Below, in pieces: positions 6,368 through 11,241 of a stretch of 11,241 nucleotides of DNA; within the stretch, counting starts at the first letter, position 1, and every line of letters begins with the position of its first letter. Source of the DNA: Clostridia bacterium. GTDB taxonomy: Bacteria > Bacillota > DSM-521 > Neomoorellales > Neomoorellaceae. The translations under genes were made by a program, and so were the position numbers. The DNA lies in NCBI GenBank assembly GCA_012727745.1, contig JAAYGJ010000257.1, forward strand, positions 1 to 11,241, given 5' to 3'. The notes beneath the pieces are model-generated. The model searched no databases. It saw nothing but the letters and a program-made list of their open reading frames with translations, and was not told the origin of the DNA.

Positions 6368-7039
6368 ATGGCTTTTATTTCTATTAAGCAAGTTAGTTAC
6401 ACCTACAACGGGCGCAAAAAGCCAGCCGTAAAAGATGTTTCCCTGGATATTGAGAGGGGAGAAAAAGTAGCGATTACAGGTTTAAACGGTAGCGGCAAAT
6501 CAACCCTGGCCAAATTGATGCTGGGCCTGCTTAAACCGCAAAAAGGAACTGTGCTGTTAGATGGCAAGCCGGTACAAAAATATTCTCTGCCTGAGGTAGG
6601 AGAGAAAATTGGCTACCTTTTGCAAAACCCCAGCCAGATGCTGTTTAACACTACTGTTTACAACGAAGTAGCTTTCGGCTTAAAGTGGAGAGGTAAAAGT
6701 AGAGCTGAGATACACCGCATTTGCAAGGGGTACCTGGAGCATTTTGACCTGTGGCAGCTGCGAGATGCGTTTCCATTCAATCTGAGTGAGGGTCAGAAAC
6801 AACTGGTGGCGCTTACTGCTATCCTGGCCTTGCAGCCGGCTTGCTTAGTACTCGATGAACCTACCAAAAGCATTGATGTTTCAAGAAAAAAGAAATTAAT
6901 AGAGATCCTGGAAGATATCTGGCGCCAGGGGACGGGTATTATTGTTATTAGTCATGATGTGGGCTTTATTACCAGGTTTGGCGGTCGCAGGGTCCACCTG
7001 GTAGAGGGTGAGGTTGTAGATGCTGCAGCTGGATGTTAG
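6368..7039 (+). CDS. ecfA2: ECF transporter ATP-binding subunit, second copy
   Basis: This is the second ATPase of the importer, 223 residues from the chosen start. Walker A is GLNGSGKST (residues 38-46), the Q-loop is Gln86, and the signature is LSEGQKQ (139-145), where Glu replaces the first Gly of LSGGQ. Walker B is CLVLDEP (159-165) with Glu164, and the H-switch is His196. All ATPase residues are present, so it is probably active. I start it at the ATG at 6368 because AGGTGG (6356-6361) is 6 bases upstream. An in-frame GTG at 6362 abuts that site and is unlikely. The 3' end overlaps the ecfT start by 20 bases. It is clearly a paralogue of the preceding ATPase, sharing the KQLVAL segment after the signature. 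Confidence 0.92.
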   Translation: MAFISIKQVSYTYNGRKKPAVKDVSLDIERGEKVAITGLNGSGKSTLAKLMLGLLKPQKGTVLLDGKPVQKYSLPEVGEKIGYLLQNPSQMLFNTTVYNEVAFGLKWRGKSRAEIHRICKGYLEHFDLWQLRDAFPFNLSEGQKQLVALTAILALQPACLVLDEPTKSIDVSRKKKLIEILEDIWRQGTGIIVISHDVGFITRFGGRRVHLVEGEVVDAAAGC

Positions 7040-7748
7040 AACTAAACTGCTGCTGGTGGTAATTTTTTCGGTGCTGGCGCTGGTGTACCAGAACCCTAAA
7101 GTACTGGCGCTCCTGTTGGTTGTAAATATATTAACCTTAAGCATTTTAGGTTTGCCACTGGCTATTTTCCGGGGTTTCTATAAATTTATTGGTCTATATG
7201 TATTGTTAATTGTTATTCAGAGCTTTTTTGTTAAAAGCGGGGAGCCCTTGCTTAAGTTAGGGGAGATGTACCTTTTAACTACTGACGGTATCTGGTACGG
7301 CCTGGCTATTATCCTGCGCTTTTTGATCCTGGCCGCTTCAGGTTTGTTCTTAATGCACTGCAACCCTACTGAACTGACCCTTGCTTTAGTCAAACTGCGC
7401 TTACCATATGAGATAGTATTAATGGTGCAGATAGGCATCAGGTTTATACCTGTTTTTATTAATGAACTCCAGAATACTTTCAATGCCATCCAACTACGAG
7501 GCGTTGATTTGCGCCGGGTATATAAAAGAAAAGTCTTAAGGGTGTATGTGAGCATTTTTTCGCCGTTATTATACAGCGTCTGGCAAAAAGCCGAAAAATT
7601 ATCGATCCTGTTAGAACTGCGCGGTTTCCGCAAGGTGCCGGTGCGGACTTACTACCGGGATATTGCCCTTAGCAGGACTGATTATGTTATTATGGCTACT
7701 GCCCTGCTCATGACAGCAATTTTTGTTTATGCGGTCAAAGGGCTATAA
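7020..7748 (+). CDS. ecfT: ECF transporter transmembrane coupling subunit EcfT
   Basis: This 242-residue integral membrane protein links the ATPase pair to the S component. Hydrophobic segments lie near residues 9-46, 56-71, 90-112 and 222-240. Between them is a cytoplasmic helical region holding two short Arg-Gly motifs, LRG at 159-161 (in NAIQLRGVD) and LRG at 200-202 (in LLELRGFRK). These are the family's coupling motifs that contact the ATPases. The ATG lies inside the end of the second ATPase gene and is served by GAGGGTGAGG (7004-7013), 6 bases upstream, so translation is probably coupled. It completes a full dedicated (group I) ECF module with its own S, A, A' and T genes. No terminator was seen after it before the priA promoter. 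Confidence 0.92.
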   Translation: MLQLDVRTKLLLVVIFSVLALVYQNPKVLALLLVVNILTLSILGLPLAIFRGFYKFIGLYVLLIVIQSFFVKSGEPLLKLGEMYLLTTDGIWYGLAIILRFLILAASGLFLMHCNPTELTLALVKLRLPYEIVLMVQIGIRFIPVFINELQNTFNAIQLRGVDLRRVYKRKVLRVYVSIFSPLLYSVWQKAEKLSILLELRGFRKVPVRTYYRDIALSRTDYVIMATALLMTAIFVYAVKGL

Positions 7749-7769
7749 GGGCGAATAGGGCGCAAAAAG

Positions 7770-7798
7770 TTCACATTTACCAGCAAATCTGCTATAAT
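7770..7798 (+). promoter_or_regulatory. Sigma-A promoter for priA-def-fmt (extended -10)
   Basis: TTCACA (7770-7775, one mismatch) and a perfect TATAAT (7793-7798) are separated by exactly 17 bases. TG at 7790-7791 gives an extended -10. The predicted start near 7805 leaves a leader of about 30 bases before the TTG start of priA. It is the best promoter match in the window. Confidence 0.8.
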
Positions 7799-7835
7799 AC
7801 TCATATATGGATAAACCAACCATGAAGGGGGCCGG

Positions 7836-10238
7836 TTGTATTTGCTGATAGAAGTAGCGGTCAACCTGGCCCCCGGTGTTATTGATAGAACATTAACCTT
7901 TCTGGTGCCACCTGAACTGCTACCCAGAGTTCACAAAGGGAGCCTGGTACTGGTAGAGGTGAATAAGCAATTGTGTGCCGGCCTGGTAGTTGATCTTATT
8001 GTTGACACGGATCGCACCAGGCTAAAGGCAATTAAAGATGTGCTGGAAGAAAAATTTTTAGCGCCCCAGTTGATTGAACTGGGCCGTTACCTGGCCAGCC
8101 GCTATTTTTGCCCCCTGTCAGTTGCTCTGGCTGCGCTGTTGCCGCCGGCAACTGGCCGGCGCCTGCAGCGCTGCTGGCGCTGGTTGCCGCAGGGGAAAAA
8201 AGAAGTGGACGCGGCGTTCAGTTTGGCTACCTGCCTGCCAGCTCCGGCCGCTGCTATAGCAGCCTACCTGGACAGTCATGGACTAGTGACAGAAGGGCAG
8301 TTGCGCCAGTTTGCCCGCCGACCTGTACTTACCAGAACCCTGGCTCTGCTGCAGGCCCACGGTTTGTTAAAAGAAGAGTGGCATTGGCGCCCTGCACCAC
8401 GGCGGCGGCAGCAGCGCTGGGTAGTTGCTAAAAAAGTAGCGGCGTCGACAGTAGAGGCTTTACAAAAACGGGCGCCGCGCCAGGCGACCATCCTGGAGCA
8501 ACTCCATAAACATGGTCCCCAACCGGCGGCCTTGCTGGCAGCCGATGGTGGGTATGCTGCTCTGCGACGGCTGGCGGACCGGGGTTTAATAGAAATTACC
8601 GAGGAGACACTTTCTGAAATTGAGGTGACAGCACCGCCAGTAAAACTTAATCGGTATCAGGCTAAAGCTGTTGATAGAATTAAGGCTGCTCTGGGACGGG
8701 GAGGCTATTTTCTGCTCCACGGGGTTACCGGCAGCGGCAAAACCGAGGTTTACATTAATTGTGTGCGAGAAGCCCTTGCCGAAGGATACCAGGCCCTGGT
8801 ACTAGTACCTGAACATTCCCTTATTCCTCAGATGGTTGAACGTTTGCAGCACGGACTGGGAGTTAGGGTAACTGTACTTCACGGTAATCTGCCTGTTGGG
8901 GAAAGGTCAGAGAGCTGGGAACAGATCCGCCGGGGTGAAGTACAGGTTGTTACCGGCAGTCGTTCGGCTGTTTTTGCCCCACTGCCCCATTTGGGGCTTA
9001 TAATCATTGATGAGGAGCATGCCGGCAGTTACAAGCAAGACGCGGCGCCCCGGTATGATACCCGAGAAGTAGCTATTAAACGGGGTCAGCTCGAAGGAGC
9101 GGTGGTGGTTATGGGTAGCGCCACCCCCAGTATTGAAAGTTACTACCTTGCCCGGCAGGGACGGGTACAGCGCCTTGATCTGCCCCACAGGGTTGATAAT
9201 TTGGGTTTGCCGCGGACGGAGATAGTTGACTTGCGGGCAGAATTTCGTGCCGGGCACCAGGGCATTTTGAGCAGGCGGCTTCGCGAGGAAATCGCGGCAG
9301 CTCTGGGCGCAGGGCGGCAGGCTATTCTGTTTTTAAACCGCAGGGGTTATGCGCCCCACGTTATTTGTCGCCAATGCGGGAATGTTGTTTCGTGCCGGCA
9401 CTGTGCCATTGTCCTGACTTACCACCGGGATGCCACCCTGCGCTGTCATTATTGCGGCTATGTAGAACGGGCCGGAGCTAATTGCTCCCTTTGCGGTGGA
9501 ATATTGTCCTACCTGGGAACCGGTACCCAGCGGGTGGAAGAAGAAGTGGCTGAGTTATGGCCCGGGGCAAGGATTATAAGGGCTGACAGGGATACTACGG
9601 CCAAGCGGGGGCAGTGGGAAACAATTTACGGGGCTTTTGCCGCTGGACAAGCCGATATTTTAATTGGTACCCAGACTATTACCAAGGGTATGGATTTTAC
9701 CGGTGTAACTTTAGTGGGAGTCATTAATGCGGATTTATCTTTGTATCAACCGGACTTTCGGGCCCGGGAACGTACTTTCCAGCTTATAACTCAGGTTGCC
9801 GGCCGGGCAGGACGCAAGACACCTGGCGGCCGGGTCATTATCCAGACTTATAACCCGGAAGACCCGGCCATTGTCCTGGCTGCAGCCCAGGACTACTATA
9901 AGTTCTATGCCCAGGAACTGAGAAACCGCCAGGCGCTGGGTTATCCTCCTTTTAACAAGCTGGTGCGGTTGGGTTTTAGCGGTCCGGAGGAGGCCAAAGT
10001 TATTGAGGCGGCTCACAATATGAGCGAGGAAATAAGCCGCGTCAGCAATAAAATAGAAGTTATGGGTCCGGCTCCCGGTTACCCGTCCCGTTTAAAGGAC
10101 AATTATCGCTGGCAGCTTATGTTAAAAATTCGTGGTTTTAAATACGAAAAAGCTAAACTGGCTGAAGCCCTCAGAGCTTTTCAGCCTCAGGGTAAAGTGC
10201 GGCTGATTGTTGATGTAGGTCCTATCAATCCCTGGTAA
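7836..10238 (+). CDS. priA: Primosomal protein N' (PriA), replication-restart helicase
   Basis: PriA is a 3'-to-5' superfamily 2 DNA helicase that recognises stalled forks and starts reloading of the replicative helicase. At 800 residues it is close to the length of Bacillus-type PriA. The N-terminal DNA-binding and winged-helix regions cover about residues 1-265. Walker A is GVTGSGKTE (296-304) and the DEEH box is 392-395 (variant of DEAH). GSATPS (427-432) and QVAGRAGR (653-660) are helicase motifs. Eight cysteines (511, 514, 520, 523, 537, 540, 550, 553) form the two zinc sites. Motif Ia reads VPEHSL where VPEISL is usual, so His327 is slightly odd. The start is TTG at 7836, preceded by GAAGGGGG (7824-7830 region). 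No ATG fits the conserved N-terminus. It is the first gene after its own promoter and lies 21 bases before def. Confidence 0.97.
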   Translation: MYLLIEVAVNLAPGVIDRTLTFLVPPELLPRVHKGSLVLVEVNKQLCAGLVVDLIVDTDRTRLKAIKDVLEEKFLAPQLIELGRYLASRYFCPLSVALAALLPPATGRRLQRCWRWLPQGKKEVDAAFSLATCLPAPAAAIAAYLDSHGLVTEGQLRQFARRPVLTRTLALLQAHGLLKEEWHWRPAPRRRQQRWVVAKKVAASTVEALQKRAPRQATILEQLHKHGPQPAALLAADGGYAALRRLADRGLIEITEETLSEIEVTAPPVKLNRYQAKAVDRIKAALGRGGYFLLHGVTGSGKTEVYINCVREALAEGYQALVLVPEHSLIPQMVERLQHGLGVRVTVLHGNLPVGERSESWEQIRRGEVQVVTGSRSAVFAPLPHLGLIIIDEEHAGSYKQDAAPRYDTREVAIKRGQLEGAVVVMGSATPSIESYYLARQGRVQRLDLPHRVDNLGLPRTEIVDLRAEFRAGHQGILSRRLREEIAAALGAGRQAILFLNRRGYAPHVICRQCGNVVSCRHCAIVLTYHRDATLRCHYCGYVERAGANCSLCGGILSYLGTGTQRVEEEVAELWPGARIIRADRDTTAKRGQWETIYGAFAAGQADILIGTQTITKGMDFTGVTLVGVINADLSLYQPDFRARERTFQLITQVAGRAGRKTPGGRVIIQTYNPEDPAIVLAAAQDYYKFYAQELRNRQALGYPPFNKLVRLGFSGPEEAKVIEAAHNMSEEISRVSNKIEVMGPAPGYPSRLKDNYRWQLMLKIRGFKYEKAKLAEALRAFQPQGKVRLIVDVGPINPW

Positions 10239-10259
10239 AGAAAATAGAGGTGGCTAAAA

Positions 10260-10727
10260 TTGTCAATTCGCAAGATATTAACCCTGCCGGATCCAGCTCT
10301 TAGAGAGAAATCGCTACCGGTTAAAAAAATTACTGCCAATGTCTGCAAGCTTCTAGACGATATGGCTGAAACTATGTACGACGCGCCAGGTGTGGGTCTG
10401 GCTGCGCCGCAGATAGGTGTTTTAAAAAGGGTAATAGTGGTAGATGTCGGCGAAGGTCTGGTAGAGTTAATAAACCCAGAGATAATCGCAGCTACAGGAT
10501 GCGAAGTAGATGTGGAGGGCTGCCTCAGTGTACCGGGCCTGCAGGGCGAAGTTCCCAGGGCAGCAGCAGTTACGGTACAGGGGCTTGACCGCCACGGCAA
10601 AAAGATCGAAATCAAGGCGACAGGGCTTTTTGCCCGTGCCCTGCAGCATGAGACTGATCACCTGGATGGTATAATGTTTATAGACAAAGTTGTACGCTGG
10701 TTGGAGCCTAAACAGGAGGAACAGTAA
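10260..10727 (+). CDS. def: Peptide deformylase
   Basis: This metallohydrolase removes the formyl group from the N-terminal methionine of new proteins. The 155-residue length is normal for the compact bacterial form. All three signature motifs are intact: GVGLAAPQ (residues 44-51), EGCLS (86-90) and HETDH (130-134). Cys88, His130 and His134 are the metal ligands (iron in most bacteria) and Glu131 is the catalytic acid/base. The start is TTG at 10260, with an AGAGGTGG site (about 10246-10253) 6-7 bases upstream; the SIRKILTLPDPALR N-terminus aligns with the family start. It lies 21 bases after priA and only 2 bases before fmt, as is common in Firmicutes. Confidence 0.97.
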   Translation: MSIRKILTLPDPALREKSLPVKKITANVCKLLDDMAETMYDAPGVGLAAPQIGVLKRVIVVDVGEGLVELINPEIIAATGCEVDVEGCLSVPGLQGEVPRAAAVTVQGLDRHGKKIEIKATGLFARALQHETDHLDGIMFIDKVVRWLEPKQEEQ

Positions 10728-10729
10728 AA

Positions 10730-11241
10730 ATGCACCTGGTATTTATGGGTACCCCTGACTTTGCCGTCCCTTCTCTGAAGAGTCTGTTGAATAGCGGGCA
10801 CCGGGTTCTAGGGGTGATTACCCAACCGGACCGTCCCCGGGGCCGGGGCCAAAAACTGAAAGCTCCGCCGGTCAAGTTGGTGGCCCAGCAGGCAGGATTG
10901 CCAATTAGACAGCCTTTGTCCAAGGAGGAGCTGTTAGTCGCCTTGCAACACTGGCAGCCGCAAATTATAGTGGTAGTAGCCTTTGGCTGGCTGTTGCCCC
11001 GGGCTGTGCTGGAACTGCCGGCAGCAGGCTGCCTTAATGTACCTGCTTCCCTTTTACCCCGTTACCGGGGTGCGGCTCCTATCCACCGGGCGGTTATGAA
11101 TGGCGAAACTGAAACAGGCGTTACTACCATGTGGATCAGTGAGCGCATGGATGCCGGCGATATTATTCTTCAGGAAAGGGTGCCCATTGGGTTTACCGAT
11201 ACAACCGGGGAAGTACATGACCGGCTGGCCCTGGCCGGGGC
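10730..11241 (+). CDS. fmt: Methionyl-tRNA formyltransferase, 5' part (runs off right edge)
   Basis: Fmt formylates the methionine on initiator tRNA using 10-formyltetrahydrofolate. The visible 170 codons cover most of the N-terminal catalytic domain; the C-terminal tRNA-binding domain lies beyond the window. MGTPDFAVPSL (residues 6-16), the QPDRPRGRGQKL loop (32-43) that touches the tRNA acceptor, NVPASLLPRYRGAAPI (103-118) and MDAGDII (140-146) identify the family. The catalytic Asn (Asn103) and Asp (Asp141) are present. The His expected two residues after Asn103 is Pro105 (CCT at 11042-11044). That would be expected to damage catalysis if real; the rest of the domain looks intact, with no frameshift. 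AGGAGG (10714-10719) lies 10 bases before the ATG. Other formyltransferase-domain enzymes are less likely given the def neighbour and the tRNA loop. Confidence 0.93.
   Translation, partial: MHLVFMGTPDFAVPSLKSLLNSGHRVLGVITQPDRPRGRGQKLKAPPVKLVAQQAGLPIRQPLSKEELLVALQHWQPQIIVVVAFGWLLPRAVLELPAAGCLNVPASLLPRYRGAAPIHRAVMNGETETGVTTMWISERMDAGDIILQERVPIGFTDTTGEVHDRLALAG

Noticed and set aside
8074..8491. Extra open frames inside the 5' half of priA on both strands
   Set aside because: The GC-rich sequence there keeps other frames open, but the PriA frame is continuous and conserved, and the others resemble no protein family.
10984..10995. Trp87 in the Fmt segment FGWLLP as a lost conserved residue
   Set aside because: This position varies among Fmt proteins (Gln, Leu, Arg and others), so it is not evidence of damage, unlike the His-to-Pro change at residue 105.

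Overview
The window is a gene-dense bacterial segment of moderate GC content. It looks chromosomal and most resembles a Clostridia-type Firmicute in the Moorella / Peptococcaceae / Thermoanaerobacterales range. The reasons are the purine-rich Shine-Dalgarno sites, sigma-A-like promoters, TTG starts, a class 1B dihydroorotate dehydrogenase pair (pyrK-pyrD), a dedicated ECF transporter, and a priA-def-fmt cluster. The taxon is an inference from gene style, not from a marker gene. I see no mobile element, CRISPR array, tRNA or rRNA.

Layout. Positions 1-212 hold no convincing gene. Positions 213-1241 (minus) encode a low-specificity L-threonine aldolase, which diverges from everything to its right. 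A 472-base intergenic region (1242-1713) carries a candidate ltaE promoter and several small hairpins. Next come pyrK and pyrD, coupled by a TAATG junction and closed by a strong intrinsic terminator (3452-3488). A second hairpin, a promoter-like site and an inverted repeat at the predicted transcription start lead into a six-gene operon (3666-7748). This encodes a THEP1-like P-loop NTPase, a class I SAM-dependent methyltransferase, an ECF substrate-binding (S) membrane protein, two ECF ATPases and the EcfT coupling protein. A good extended -10 promoter (7770-7798) then drives priA (TTG start), def (TTG start) and the 5' part of fmt, which runs off the right edge.

How the genes work together. 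PyrK and PyrD form the NAD-linked dihydroorotate dehydrogenase of pyrimidine synthesis. The four ECF genes form a complete dedicated (group I) vitamin or precursor importer. The two enzymes cotranscribed ahead of it suggest that the imported compound, or something close to it in metabolism, is handled by an NTPase and a methyltransferase. The substrate is unknown, and this operon is the best candidate here for an undescribed system. PriA restarts stalled replication forks. Def and Fmt form the N-formylmethionine cycle of translation.

The most surprising single observation is in Fmt: the catalytic His of the conserved Asn-x-His motif is read as Pro (codon 11042-11044, CCT), one base from a His codon.
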